Positions 43,355-52,054 are shown, counted from the first letter of the stretch. The stretch: 64,000 bases of DNA from Haladaptatus sp. DJG-WS-42 (GCF_037198285.1 NZ_CP147243.1:2286422-2350421); one strand, 5' to 3'. The notes: generated by a model from the sequence alone, not told the origin. Numbers and translations: made by a program.

Positions 43355-46048
43355 ATGACGCAGACGGGGCTCAACCAGTTTGCCGCCGCCGAGCAGGACG
43401 AAGACCGGCTCGCCGCAGAGGCACGAGCAGTCGCAGGCGACGACGGGAGGAACGCAGCCGTCGTCGATTCGGCGGCGAAGAAGTACCCCGATGCGACGGG
43501 AACCGTCGCCCTCACCGTCTCACAGGTGGATTACACCCTCGTCGGCAGTGGCGACCAAGAATCGCCTGTCCTCCACGTGTTCGGGCGCACCGCAGAAAAC
43601 GAGTTAGAACACGTCATCGTCTCCGGGTTCCAGCCCTACTTCTACGCACCGACTGCCTCGCTCTCCGACGAGAAACTTGACCTCGACACCATCACTGGGT
43701 GGGAGGAAGGCTACGAGAGCATCCGCGGCGAGAAACTGACGAAGATTTTCGGCCGCACGCCGCGTGACGTGGGCCAGATGCGCGACCGCTTCGACCACTT
43801 CGAGGCGGACATTTTGTTCCCGAATCGGTTACTCATCGACAAGGACATCACGAGCGGGATTCGCGTGCCAGACCGCCGCGGCGACGATGGAGCCATCCAC
43901 ATTCCCCATACCGAAATCGAAGCGGTCGAGGTGGATGCAGACCTTCGCATCAACACCTTCGACATCGAAGTCGAAGACCGAAACGGCTTCCCGGAAGACG
44001 GCGAGGAGCCGATTATCTGCCTCACCAGCCACGACTCGTTCGACGACGAGTACATCATGTGGCTCTACGAGGCGCCCGGCGCCGAGACCGGCCCCGACGA
44101 ACTTCCCGACTATGTCCCAATCGAGGGCGACATCACCTTCGAAATTCGCCGATTTGAGGCCGAAGACGAGATGCTCGCGGCGTTTCTCGACTATCTCGTC
44201 GAAACCGACCCGGACGTCCTGACCGGGTGGAACTTCGCGGATTTCGACGCACCGTACCTCTTAGACCGTCTCGAAGAACTCGAACGTGGTTCTGACTACG
44301 ACCTGAACTACAACCGCCTCTCGCGCGTAGACGAAGTCTGGCGCTCTGACTGGCAAGGGCCAAACATCAAAGGGCGCGTCGTGTTCGACCTGCTGTACGG
44401 CTACAAACGCACGCAGTTCACTGAACTCGACTCCTACCGGCTGGATGCAGTCGGCGAAGTCGAATTGGGAATTGGGAAGGAGCGCTATGCGGGCAGTATC
44501 GGTGACCTTTGGGAGCAGAACCCGTCAAAGCTCTTAGAGTACAACCTTCGCGACGTGGAACTCTGTGTCGAACTCGACCGCAAGCAGGGCATCATCCCCT
44601 TCTGGCGGGAGGTGGCATCGTTCGTCGGGTGTAAACTCGAAGACGCCCCGACGCCGGGCGACGCGGTTGACCTGTACGTCCTCCACAAGGTACACGGGAG
44701 CTTCGCGCTCCCTTCGAAGGGACGCGCAGAGAGCGAGGACTACGAGGGTGGTGCGGTGTTCGACCCAATTTCGGGCGTCCGCGAGAACGTGACGGTGCTC
44801 GACTTGAAGTCGCTGTACCCGATGTGCATGGTTACCATCAACGCCTCACCCGACTCGAAAGTCGGCCCCGATTACGACGGCGAGACGTTCGTCGCGCCGA
44901 ACGGCACGCACTTCAGAAAACAGCCGGACGGCATCATCCGGGAGATGGTTGACGAACTGCTCACCGAACGCGAACAGAAGAAGGAACTTCGCAATCAGAA
45001 CGACCCCGACTCTACGGAATACGACCGCTTCGACCGCCAGCAGGCGGCGGTGAAAGTCATCATGAACTCGCTGTACGGGGTGCTCGGCTGGGAGCGATTC
45101 CGCCTCTACGACAAGGAGATGGGCGCCGCCGTGACGGCGACGGGCCGTGAGGTCATCAACTTCACCGAACAGTCTGCGAACGACATGGGGTACGACGTTA
45201 TCTACGGCGACACGGACTCCATCATGCTCTCGCTTGGACCGGACGTGGACAAAGAAACGGCCATCAAGCAGTCGTTCGAGATTGAGAGCCACATCAACGA
45301 GGCGTACGACGCCTTCGCGCGCGAGAAACTGAACGCAGCGGACCACCGCTTCCAAATCGAGTTCGAGAAGCTCTATCGCCGATTTTTCCAAGCGGGCAAG
45401 AAAAAGCGGTACGCGGGCCACATCATCTGGAAGGAAGGCAAAGACGTAGACGACATTGACATCACCGGATTTGAGTACAAACGCTCTGACATCGCGCCGA
45501 TTACGAAGGAGGTCCAGCTTCGCGTTATCGAGATGATCGTCCACGGTGAAGATTTAGAGAAGGTCAAAACCTACGTCCACGACATCATCGCGGATTTCAA
45601 AGAGGGGAACGTTGATTTCGACGACGTGGCGATTCCGGGCGGCATCGGAAAGCAGTTGGACAACTACGACACCGACACCGCGCAGGTGCGCGGGGCGAAG
45701 TACGCGAACCTCTTGTTGGGTACGAACTTCCAGCGCGGCAGTAAGCCAAAGCGCCTCTACCTCGCAAAGGTTCACCCGTCGTTCTTCCGCCATGTTGAAG
45801 ATGAACGAGGACTCGACCCCGCAGGAATGAGCGCGGACGAACTGCTGTACGGCGAGTTCAAACGCGACCCGGACGTCATCTGCTTTGAGTACGCAGACCA
45901 GGTGCCACCGGAGTTCCAAGTCGATTGGGACAAAATGTTAGAAAAGACGCTTCAGGGGCCGATCGAGCGTATCTTAGAAGCGCTCGACGTTTCGTGGGAA
46001 GAGGTCAAATCCGGACAGGAGCAAACCGGACTTGGCAGCTTCATGTAG
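43355..46048 (+). CDS. polB: Family B DNA polymerase
   Basis: An 897-residue replicative DNA polymerase with 3'-5' proofreading. Exonuclease motifs are NTFDIEVED (Exo I), GWNFADFDAPYLL (Exo II) and EYNLRDVELC (Exo III). Polymerase motifs are DLKSLYPMCM (motif A), KVIMNSLYGVLGW (motif B) and YGDTDSI (motif C). ATG 43355 (MTQTGLNQF) is chosen; the upstream frame from 43259 contains the promoter (TATA-like tttttat at 43324-43330). The protein is uninterrupted, with no intein at motifs A to C, although many haloarchaeal PolB genes have them. Confidence 0.96.
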   Translation: MTQTGLNQFAAAEQDEDRLAAEARAVAGDDGRNAAVVDSAAKKYPDATGTVALTVSQVDYTLVGSGDQESPVLHVFGRTAENELEHVIVSGFQPYFYAPTASLSDEKLDLDTITGWEEGYESIRGEKLTKIFGRTPRDVGQMRDRFDHFEADILFPNRLLIDKDITSGIRVPDRRGDDGAIHIPHTEIEAVEVDADLRINTFDIEVEDRNGFPEDGEEPIICLTSHDSFDDEYIMWLYEAPGAETGPDELPDYVPIEGDITFEIRRFEAEDEMLAAFLDYLVETDPDVLTGWNFADFDAPYLLDRLEELERGSDYDLNYNRLSRVDEVWRSDWQGPNIKGRVVFDLLYGYKRTQFTELDSYRLDAVGEVELGIGKERYAGSIGDLWEQNPSKLLEYNLRDVELCVELDRKQGIIPFWREVASFVGCKLEDAPTPGDAVDLYVLHKVHGSFALPSKGRAESEDYEGGAVFDPISGVRENVTVLDLKSLYPMCMVTINASPDSKVGPDYDGETFVAPNGTHFRKQPDGIIREMVDELLTEREQKKELRNQNDPDSTEYDRFDRQQAAVKVIMNSLYGVLGWERFRLYDKEMGAAVTATGREVINFTEQSANDMGYDVIYGDTDSIMLSLGPDVDKETAIKQSFEIESHINEAYDAFAREKLNAADHRFQIEFEKLYRRFFQAGKKKRYAGHIIWKEGKDVDDIDITGFEYKRSDIAPITKEVQLRVIEMIVHGEDLEKVKTYVHDIIADFKEGNVDFDDVAIPGGIGKQLDNYDTDTAQVRGAKYANLLLGTNFQRGSKPKRLYLAKVHPSFFRHVEDERGLDPAGMSADELLYGEFKRDPDVICFEYADQVPPEFQVDWDKMLEKTLQGPIERILEALDVSWEEVKSGQEQTGLGSFM

Positions 46049-46339
46049 CTGTCTGTACTGTGACTTTTTATCGGAATTTTACTGCCAAATTCGGGTGCAG
46101 ACGTCCGGTTTTCGGCTGCGCTCCACCCTATGTGTGAGCTTCTCTAGCAAAAACCGATACACGGAGACTGTATTGACCGGCGTATCATTCTGTTTCCAAT
46201 AATATCAGTTTGCGTATCGAGATAGTTTCTTTGTCAAAATGGAAACTTCTGTTTTCTCAAATCGAAAACCTTTGCGCAAGATTGCGAAAGGATTATGGGC
46301 GCGACGTACCCATCTCAGGACGACTTAGGTGTCTCCAGA
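46049..46339. other. AT-rich promoter region of the suf operon
   Basis: About 290 nt between polB and sufC with lower GC than its surroundings. It contains a TATA-like aataatatc (46198-46206), the partial palindrome GGAAAC-ttct-GTTTTC (46241-46256) and a stronger inverted repeat at 46269-46291. No RNA gene or ORF of merit is seen. Confidence 0.5.
46269..46291. promoter_or_regulatory. Imperfect palindrome upstream of sufC
   Basis: CCTTTGCGCAA (46269-46279) and TTGCGAAAGG (46282-46291) pair over 10 bp with one bulged G and a GA spacer. It lies just upstream of the suf coding region, so it may be a regulator site responding to iron or redox state. Confidence 0.5.
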
Positions 46340-47254
46340 ATGGCTAGGCTAGAAATCAAAAACCTACACGCAGAAGTAGCAGAAGAGGGCGGCGAGCAGA
46401 TTCTCCGCGGCGTAAATCTCGAAGTGAAGTCCGGTGAGATTCACGCCCTGATGGGACCAAACGGCTCCGGGAAATCGACGACGGCGAAGGTTATCGCCGG
46501 TCATCCGGCCTACACGGTCACCGACGGTGAGATTCTGCTCCACCTCGAAGCAGACGAGTTCAAAGAGTTAGACGAGGCAATTCCAGCGGCAAAGCGCACC
46601 TGGAACCTCCTCGAACTCGAACCACCAGAACGTGCCGCACTCGGCATTTTCCTCGGCTTCCAGTACCCAGCCGAAATCGAGGGCGTCACGATGGTCAACT
46701 TCCTCCGCACCGCGCTCAACGCGAAACTCGAAGGGCGCGAGGACCTCCTCTTCGGCGAGGATGACGACGAGGAAGAAGAAGAGGAAGCGGGCTACTCCAC
46801 CTCCCCGATGGAAGGCCCAGCGGACGACGGCGAAATCGGCGTCGCTGAGTTCCAGCAGATACTCAAAGCAAAGATGGAACTCCTCGACATGGACGAGAAG
46901 TTCGCCATGCGCTACCTGAACGCCGGGTTCTCCGGTGGCGAGAAAAAGCAGAACGAAGTGCTCCAGGCAGCCATCCTCGAACCCTCCATCGCCGTGCTCG
47001 ACGAAATCGACTCCGGGCTGGACATCGACCGCCTGCAGGACGTCTCGAAGGGCATCAACGCGCTCCGTGACGAGGTCGGTACGGGCATCCTCCAGATTAC
47101 CCACTACCAGCGCATCCTCGACTACGTCGAACCAGACCACGTCCACATCATGATGGACGGGAAGGTCGTAAAGAGCGGCGACGCGTCGCTCGCTGAGGAA
47201 CTCGAGGACAAAGGGTACGACTGGATCCGCGAAGAAGTCTACGAGACAGCGTAA
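46340..47254 (+). CDS. sufC: Fe-S cluster assembly ATPase SufC
   Basis: A 304-residue ABC-type ATPase of the SUF scaffold complex. Walker A is GPNGSGKST (about residues 38-46), the signature is FSGGEKKQNEVLQ, and Walker B is SIAVLDEIDSGLDID. An acidic insertion rich in Asp/Glu (around residues 145-160) is a haloarchaeal feature of SufC. ATG 46340 (MARLEIKN) fits the family; an upstream in-frame ATG at 46295 adds 15 residues. It heads the sufC-sufB-sufD operon. Confidence 0.95.
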   Translation: MARLEIKNLHAEVAEEGGEQILRGVNLEVKSGEIHALMGPNGSGKSTTAKVIAGHPAYTVTDGEILLHLEADEFKELDEAIPAAKRTWNLLELEPPERAALGIFLGFQYPAEIEGVTMVNFLRTALNAKLEGREDLLFGEDDDEEEEEEAGYSTSPMEGPADDGEIGVAEFQQILKAKMELLDMDEKFAMRYLNAGFSGGEKKQNEVLQAAILEPSIAVLDEIDSGLDIDRLQDVSKGINALRDEVGTGILQITHYQRILDYVEPDHVHIMMDGKVVKSGDASLAEELEDKGYDWIREEVYETA

Positions 47255-47286
47255 AGGGACTGCAAGACAAACACCCACACAAGACT

Positions 47287-48717
47287 ATGAGTTCACAAGA
47301 AGACCACCTCAAGAAAACCGACACCGAGGCCCGCTTCGAGTTCAAAAAGGAGCAGAAGTCGGCGTTTAAAACGGAAAAAGGCCTCAATGAAGAGACAATT
47401 CGTCTCATCAGCGAAGACAAAGACGAGCCCGAATGGATGTTCGAGCGTCGTCTGCGCGCGCTGAAGCAGTTCCAGAAGATGCCGATGCCGACCGACTGGC
47501 CGGGCCAGCCCGACCTGACGGAGCTCGACATCAACGAGATTGTCCCGTACATCCGCCCGGACGTGGAGACACGCGGCGGTGTCGACAACTGGGACGAACT
47601 GCCAGAGGAGATTCGAGACACGTTCGACAAGCTCGGGATTCCAGAAGCTGAACGCAAGGCGCTTTCGGGCGTCGGTGCGCAGTACGAATCCGAGATTGTC
47701 TACCAGAACATGCAAGAACAGTGGGAGGAAAAGGGCGTCATCTTCTGCAACATGGACCAAGCGGTCCGTGAACACCCGGAGATCGTCAAAGAGTACTTCA
47801 TGACTAAGTGCGTGCCGCCAAGCGACAACAAGTTCGCGGCACTCCACGGTGCGGTCTGGTCCGGTGGCTCGTTCGTCTACGTCCCAGAGGACGTGACGGT
47901 CGAGATGCCGGTCCAAGCGTACTTCCGCATGAACTCGGAGGGGATGGGCCAGTTCGAACACACGCTCATCATCGCGGAGAAGAACTCCGAAGTGCACTAC
48001 ATCGAAGGCTGTTCGGCACCGAAATACGGTGTCCACAACCTCCACTCCGGTGGCGTCGAAGTGTTCGTCAAAGAGGGCGCACACGTGCAGTACTCGACCG
48101 TCCAGAACTGGTCGAAGAACACGTTCAACCTCAACACGAAGCGCGCCATCGTCGAGAAGAACGGGACGATGGAATGGGTCTCCGGGTCAATGGGTTCGAA
48201 AGCAACGATGCTCTACCCCGCGACCATCCTCAAGGGACCCGGTGCGCGTGACAACCACATCACGATTGCATTCGCTGGCAAGGGCCAGAACATCGATACC
48301 GGCGCGAAGGTCTACCACAACGCGCCGAACACGAAGTCCACCATCGAGTCCAAGTCCATCAGCAAGGACGGCGGCCGCACGAACTACCGTGGCCTCGTCC
48401 ACATCTCCCGGGGGGCAACTGGCTCCTCGACCAGCGTCGAGTGTGACGCGCTGATGTTCGACAACGAGTCCACCTCGGACACGATGCCGTACATGGAGAT
48501 CCAAGAGTCCCAAGTCGACGTTGCCCACGAGGCAACCGTCGGGAAAATCGGCGACGAGGACATCTTCTACCTCCAGAGCCGCGGGCTCGATGACGACGAA
48601 GCAAAGCAGATGATTGTCGCCGGGTTCATCGAACCCATCACGGAAGAACTGCCAATCGAGTACGCCGTTGAGCTAAACCGGCTCATCGAACTCGAAATGG
48701 AGGGCAGCCTCGGATAA
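47287..48717 (+). CDS. sufB: Fe-S cluster assembly scaffold SufB
   Basis: A 476-residue SufB, the beta-helix scaffold on which Fe-S clusters are built with SufC and SufD. Typical segments are VSKDGGRTNYRG-like (SISKDGGRTNYRGL), SSVECDALMFD-type (STSVECDALMFDN), and the closing ESQVDVAHEATVGKIGDEDIFYLQSRG. The conserved Cys in ECDALM is the probable cluster or sulfur acceptor. It follows sufC by 32 nt and precedes sufD by one base. Confidence 0.96.
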   Translation: MSSQEDHLKKTDTEARFEFKKEQKSAFKTEKGLNEETIRLISEDKDEPEWMFERRLRALKQFQKMPMPTDWPGQPDLTELDINEIVPYIRPDVETRGGVDNWDELPEEIRDTFDKLGIPEAERKALSGVGAQYESEIVYQNMQEQWEEKGVIFCNMDQAVREHPEIVKEYFMTKCVPPSDNKFAALHGAVWSGGSFVYVPEDVTVEMPVQAYFRMNSEGMGQFEHTLIIAEKNSEVHYIEGCSAPKYGVHNLHSGGVEVFVKEGAHVQYSTVQNWSKNTFNLNTKRAIVEKNGTMEWVSGSMGSKATMLYPATILKGPGARDNHITIAFAGKGQNIDTGAKVYHNAPNTKSTIESKSISKDGGRTNYRGLVHISRGATGSSTSVECDALMFDNESTSDTMPYMEIQESQVDVAHEATVGKIGDEDIFYLQSRGLDDDEAKQMIVAGFIEPITEELPIEYAVELNRLIELEMEGSLG

Positions 48718-48718
48718 C

Positions 48719-49930
48719 ATGAGTGCGCAAGTACACGCCAACCTCAGCGAAGAACAGGTTCGCCAGATCAGCGAGCAGTTAGACGAGCCCGAATGGATGC
48801 TCGAAACGCGTCTCGACGCCCTCGCGGCGCTCTCTGACGCAGCCATGCCACACGTCATCCGCACGCCAGGGCGCAACTGGACCAACCTCGCAGACTTAGA
48901 CTTCGAGTCGTTCGTTGACCCGCTCAACGCGGCCGAAGACAAAGACCAAGTTGGCCCTGACAACGTCGAAGTCCTCTCCTTTGCAGAGGCGCTTTCGGAG
49001 CACGAAGACCTCGTCAAAGCGCACTTTGGCTCCGTCATCCCAACGCAGGAGAACTACCTGACCGCTCTCTCTACGGCCCTGTTCACCACAGGCACCGTCG
49101 TCTACGTCCCGAAGGGCGTCGACGCAGAGGACGTCAAGATTCGCACCACGATGAACTCGCGGTCGCTGTTCAACTACACGCTCGTCATCACGGAGGAGAA
49201 CTCCTCGGTGACCATCCTCGAACGCCAGTCAACTGGTGAGAAGGTCGAAGGCGAGCGTTACTACAGCGGCATCGTCGAGATTGCTGCAGGCGAGAACAGC
49301 CACGTGCAGTACGGTTCCCTCCAGAATCTCGATGAGGAGACGTACAACTACCAGTTAAAGCGCGGCCAGACTGACACCTACTCGACCGTCACCTTCATCG
49401 AGGGCAACATCGGCTCTCGCATGACGAAGTCGTCGGTCGAGACGCAACTCGACGGAGACACCTCGGAGACGAAAATCGTCGGTGCGTTCTTCGGTCACGA
49501 CGACCAGCACATCGACATCGCGTCGCGTGTCTGGCACAACGCAGAGCACACGACCGCAGACCTCGTCACCCGTGGCGTCCTTGACGACGCCGCACGCTCC
49601 GTGTACGAGGGCGTTCAAGACGTTGGTCGTGAGGCGTGGGACACGAGTTCCTACCAGCGTGAGAGCACGCTGATGCTCTCAGACCAGAGCGAGGCAGACG
49701 CGAGCCCGAAGCTCATCATCAACAACCACGACACCGAGGCCAGCCACTCGGCCTCTGTCGGGCAGGTTGACAAAGAAGACCTCCTCTACATGACCTCCCG
49801 GTCGATTCCAGAGCAGGTCGCGAAAAACATGCTCGTCGAAGGCTTCTTCGTCCCCGTCTTGGACGAAATCGAAGTCGACGAGTTCCGCACGGACTTAGAA
49901 TCGCTCATCACAGAGCGCCTTTCTACCTAA
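48719..49930 (+). CDS. sufD: Fe-S cluster assembly protein SufD
   Basis: A 403-residue SufD, paralogous to SufB over its beta-helix core, forming a heterodimer with it. The segment SHSASVGQVDKEDLLYMTSRSI parallels the SufB C-terminus, and the opening LDEPEWMLETRLDALAAL is shared with the N-terminus of SufB (DEPEWMFERRLRAL). One base separates it from the sufB stop. Together with sufC it is the sole Fe-S assembly machinery of most archaea. Confidence 0.95.
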   Translation: MSAQVHANLSEEQVRQISEQLDEPEWMLETRLDALAALSDAAMPHVIRTPGRNWTNLADLDFESFVDPLNAAEDKDQVGPDNVEVLSFAEALSEHEDLVKAHFGSVIPTQENYLTALSTALFTTGTVVYVPKGVDAEDVKIRTTMNSRSLFNYTLVITEENSSVTILERQSTGEKVEGERYYSGIVEIAAGENSHVQYGSLQNLDEETYNYQLKRGQTDTYSTVTFIEGNIGSRMTKSSVETQLDGDTSETKIVGAFFGHDDQHIDIASRVWHNAEHTTADLVTRGVLDDAARSVYEGVQDVGREAWDTSSYQRESTLMLSDQSEADASPKLIINNHDTEASHSASVGQVDKEDLLYMTSRSIPEQVAKNMLVEGFFVPVLDEIEVDEFRTDLESLITERLST

Positions 49931-50031
49931 TCAGGGAGTAGGGAACTGCTTAAGTTCCCCTCGCTCTGAACTACCCTTATGCGAATGGTCACGACGGCGA
50001 CGGTATCTGGTCGTCATGCGGGGTGCGCGCC

Positions 50032-50523
50032 ATGAGCCTTGGCCAGCGCGTCTCGTCGGACCACCAACTCGCCAGATTGCTCCAGATTGGGGTCGTCTTA
50101 GAAGAAGTGGTCGAAGCGAGAGCCCACCACCACTACGAATCGCTCGGCAAAGACGAGTTAGACGACGAAATCGTCCACCTCCTCGAACACGCAGCAGAGG
50201 AGTCATCCGAGCACCGCGAACGACTCTCTGCACTCATCGACGAACTCGATGCCGAAGTCATCGGCTACGAGGAAATCGAAATGCTCGTGAGCGAGCGATA
50301 CGGGCGCACCAAACCAGAGGACTTTGATGGCCTGCTCTACGACCAACTGTGTAACGAGGAGACGGCCTACAAGTTCTACGACGACCTTATCGACGCCATC
50401 GAAGCGAGTGACACCGCCTTTACCATCGACCGGAATCGCCTCATCGAAACCCTGACCGCCATCCGCGAAGAGGAAGCAGAGGGCGTAGAAGCAGTGACGA
50501 AGCTCATGGAGACGCGCGAATGA
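50032..50523 (+). CDS. Ferritin-like four-helix bundle protein
   Basis: A 163-residue helical protein resembling ferritin-like/rubrerythrin folds: VVLEEVVEARAHHHYESLG in helix 1 and LLEHAAEESSEHRERLSALI in helix 2 have Glu and ExxH patterns that could bind a di-metal site. YDQLCNEETAYKFYDDLIDAI follows with further acidic residues. ATG 50032 is chosen; an upstream GTG at 50023 is possible. Its stop overlaps the start of the DtxR-type regulator as ATGA, so the pair is co-translated and probably iron-linked. Confidence 0.8.
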   Translation: MSLGQRVSSDHQLARLLQIGVVLEEVVEARAHHHYESLGKDELDDEIVHLLEHAAEESSEHRERLSALIDELDAEVIGYEEIEMLVSERYGRTKPEDFDGLLYDQLCNEETAYKFYDDLIDAIEASDTAFTIDRNRLIETLTAIREEEAEGVEAVTKLMETRE

Positions 50524-50978
50524 ACACCGCCGACCAATACCTGAAAGCAATCTACCTCGTCCAGCAGATGGAAGACGGCCCGGCCGCCACGGGCAAACTC
50601 GCAGATATGCTCGAAGTGAGTCCCGCGAGCGTCAACGAGATGGTCGGGAAACTCGAATCCCGCGACCTACTCGACCACGAGAAGTACAAGGGCGCTCAGC
50701 TCACCGACGAGGGCATCATGCGCGCACGCGACTCGCTGCAGACCTACTGCATCATCGAGCGCTTCCTCATCGAAGTGCTCGGCGTAGAGGAGTTCAACGC
50801 CGAGGCAAAAGCACTCGAAAGCGTCATCGACGAGACGGTGGCAGACCGCCTCGATACGATTATCGACCGGGACTCACAGTGTCCAGACTGCTTCTCAGCC
50901 GAAGACGACGTGTGCTCGCTGCTCGTCTCCGAACTCGAATTCTCCCAGTCGTCTTCCCAGTCGAGTCCAGCGAAGTAA
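50520..50978 (+). CDS. DtxR/SirR-type metal-responsive regulator, divergent metal site
   Basis: A 152-residue regulator of the DtxR/MntR family with an N-terminal winged helix (LADMLEVSPASVNEMVGKLE) and the dimerisation region. The usual metal-ligand stretch ExCxxEH is replaced by AKALESVID, so the Cys and His ligands are absent. The extra CPDC plus a later Cys (QCPDC, DVCSLL) could bind zinc or iron instead. The C-terminal SH3-like domain is missing. It is coupled to the ferritin-like gene and lies downstream of suf, so iron or redox homeostasis is inferred. Confidence 0.82.
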   Translation: MNTADQYLKAIYLVQQMEDGPAATGKLADMLEVSPASVNEMVGKLESRDLLDHEKYKGAQLTDEGIMRARDSLQTYCIIERFLIEVLGVEEFNAEAKALESVIDETVADRLDTIIDRDSQCPDCFSAEDDVCSLLVSELEFSQSSSQSSPAK

Positions 50979-51027
50979 CCCGGTTCCGTCGGCATCTTTT
51001 ATCACACTTCCGTGAGTAGCCCCTGCC

Positions 51028-51486
51028 ATGGACACTGGATTGGTTGTCGTCGAGCCCATCGACAGCACACGAGAACTCGTCCGCGAAGCCGGTGCGCTCG
51101 CCAAAGGGAGCGACGGTCGGCTCATCCTTCTCTCTATCCTCCCCGAAGAGGAGTACGACGAGCGCCACGAGGCCCGTCGCCGTGGCTCTGATTTCGAGAC
51201 CACCTACACCCTCGAAGAAGCAGAGGACGAAGCGCTCCGTCTCGCACGGAAAATCGGCCTCGAAGAGCTGAAACCCCTCGACGTCCCCTACGAAACCGTT
51301 GGCGTCGTTGGCCAGCTCACAAAGCGCATTCTCGCGATGGCAGCAGAACACGACGTAGACCACATTTTCCTCGTCGGAACGCGCCGTTCGCCCTCTGGAA
51401 AGGCGCTGTTTGGCGACGTGGCCCAGTCTATCCTCCTCAACTTCGAGAACGGGCCGGTCACCGTCTTGATGCAAGACCGAGAGTGA
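51028..51486 (+). CDS. Universal stress protein family (UspA)
   Basis: A 152-residue UspA-domain protein of the alpha/beta nucleotide-binding fold. The C-terminal part IFLVGTRRSPSGKALFGDVAQS holds the G-x2-G-x9-G-[ST]-like ATP-binding pattern in degraded form. An internal charged helix (EEAEDEALRLARKIGL) is inserted between the two halves. It probably binds a nucleotide or acts as a stress-responsive adaptor. Independent gene on the plus strand. Confidence 0.85.
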   Translation: MDTGLVVVEPIDSTRELVREAGALAKGSDGRLILLSILPEEEYDERHEARRRGSDFETTYTLEEAEDEALRLARKIGLEELKPLDVPYETVGVVGQLTKRILAMAAEHDVDHIFLVGTRRSPSGKALFGDVAQSILLNFENGPVTVLMQDRE

Positions 51487-51595
51487 CACACCTTCACGGG
51501 CTTGCGGATTCTCGAAGCGTTCAAGTATCCTGCAAAGATACGTCGAAGTAAGTCGCGTGAGAGTGCGTGAGAGTTCGCACGAGTGCGTGACAATA

Positions 51596-51643
51596 GTCCC
51601 ATGGTGGTGAGCAATCTCGGAGAGATTGCGAGGTACATGGGAC
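51596..51643. repeat. Large inverted repeat in the tRNA-Gln 5' flank
   Basis: GTCCCATG (51596-51603) and CATGGGAC (51636-51643) pair over 8 bp and enclose a second perfect stem, GCAATCTC-gga-GAGATTGC (51611-51629). AGTCCCATGGTG at 51595-51606 duplicates the first 12 nt of the tRNA gene (51663-51674). The right arm CATGGGAC can also pair with the tRNA 5' end at 51664-51671. Confidence 0.65.
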
Positions 51644-51662
51644 GAGCGAACGAAGTGAGCGA

Positions 51663-51735
51663 AGTCCCATGGTGTAGTGGCCAATCATAGCGGCCTTTGG
51701 AGCCGTTGACTCCGGTTCGAATCCGGGTGGGACTA
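51663..51735 (+). tRNA. tRNA-Gln (anticodon UUG)
   Basis: A 73-nt cloverleaf. The acceptor arms AGTCCCA (51663-51669) and TGGGACT (51728-51734) are followed by discriminator A. The anticodon stem GCGGC/GCCGT encloses loop CTTTGGA, with anticodon TTG reading Gln CAA. The T arm is TCCGG-TTCGAAT-CCGGG. No CCA is encoded and no intron is present. It decodes Gln and is followed by a T-rich stretch and a hairpin. Confidence 0.92.
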
Positions 51736-51744
51736 TTGTATTTT

Positions 51745-51765
51745 CGCGCTGGAAATCCCAGCGCG
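51745..51765 (+). terminator. Hairpin downstream of tRNA-Gln
   Basis: CGCGCTGG (51745-51752) and CCAGCGCG (51758-51765) form a perfect 8-bp stem with a 5-nt loop, ten bases after the tRNA and following a short T-run (51741-51744). A terminator or processing signal for the tRNA transcript. Confidence 0.55.
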
Positions 51766-51799
51766 TAATTCGTATCAGAAGCAACTGGTTCGTACGGGA

Positions 51800-51839
51800 G
51801 AGCGGTGCTAACCGCTCGTGTGGTTCGAATTCGTGGGAC
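51800..51839 (+). other. tRNA-like fragment, possible degenerate attachment remnant
   Basis: The hairpin GAGCGGT-GCTA-ACCGCTC (51800-51817) is followed by GGTTCGAAT (51822-51830) and TGGGAC (51834-51839). These last two match the T-loop and acceptor of the adjacent tRNA-Gln in the same order, with the T-stem broken. It cannot fold as a functional tRNA. It looks like a decayed partial tRNA copy left by an integration event. Confidence 0.4.
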
Positions 51840-51848
51840 GACTACCTT

Positions 51849-52049
51849 TTACTGACGCTCGATGTCGAGCCTCCTACGACGACGCATGATAATATCTTGC
51901 TCCCAAATGGGGCGTTCGTCGAGGTTCAGCTTCTCATCGAGGAAGTTTCTGAGCCGTTGGCCAACGGTATCGGTCTGTTGTGTCCCTTTTGGGTTCCATT
52001 CGTCAAGGAGGACGCGTGGTTTCGAACGCTTTCGCAGAACTCTCTGCAC
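51849..52049 (-). CDS. Small basic hypothetical protein
   Basis: A 66-residue frame from GTG 52049 (RVLRKRSKPRVLLDEWNPKG near the start, ending IIMRRRRRLDIERQ). The composition is basic, unlike most proteins here. It lies five bases after the DUF7504-like gene in the same direction, so it may be the last gene of the response-regulator operon. Alternatively it is a non-coding frame next to the tRNA locus. No family is recognised. Confidence 0.35.
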   Translation of the reverse strand: MQRVLRKRSKPRVLLDEWNPKGTQQTDTVGQRLRNFLDEKLNLDERPIWEQDIIMRRRRRLDIERQ

Positions 52050-52054
52050 CGATA

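Noticed and set aside
43355-46048. Intein in DNA polymerase B
   Set aside because: Motifs A, B and C are contiguous with normal spacing and total length is 897 residues, leaving no room for an intein.
51800-51839. Second functional tRNA next to tRNA-Gln
   Set aside because: The anticodon loop lacks the U33 position, the T-stem does not pair and no acceptor 5' strand is present; listed only as a possible remnant.
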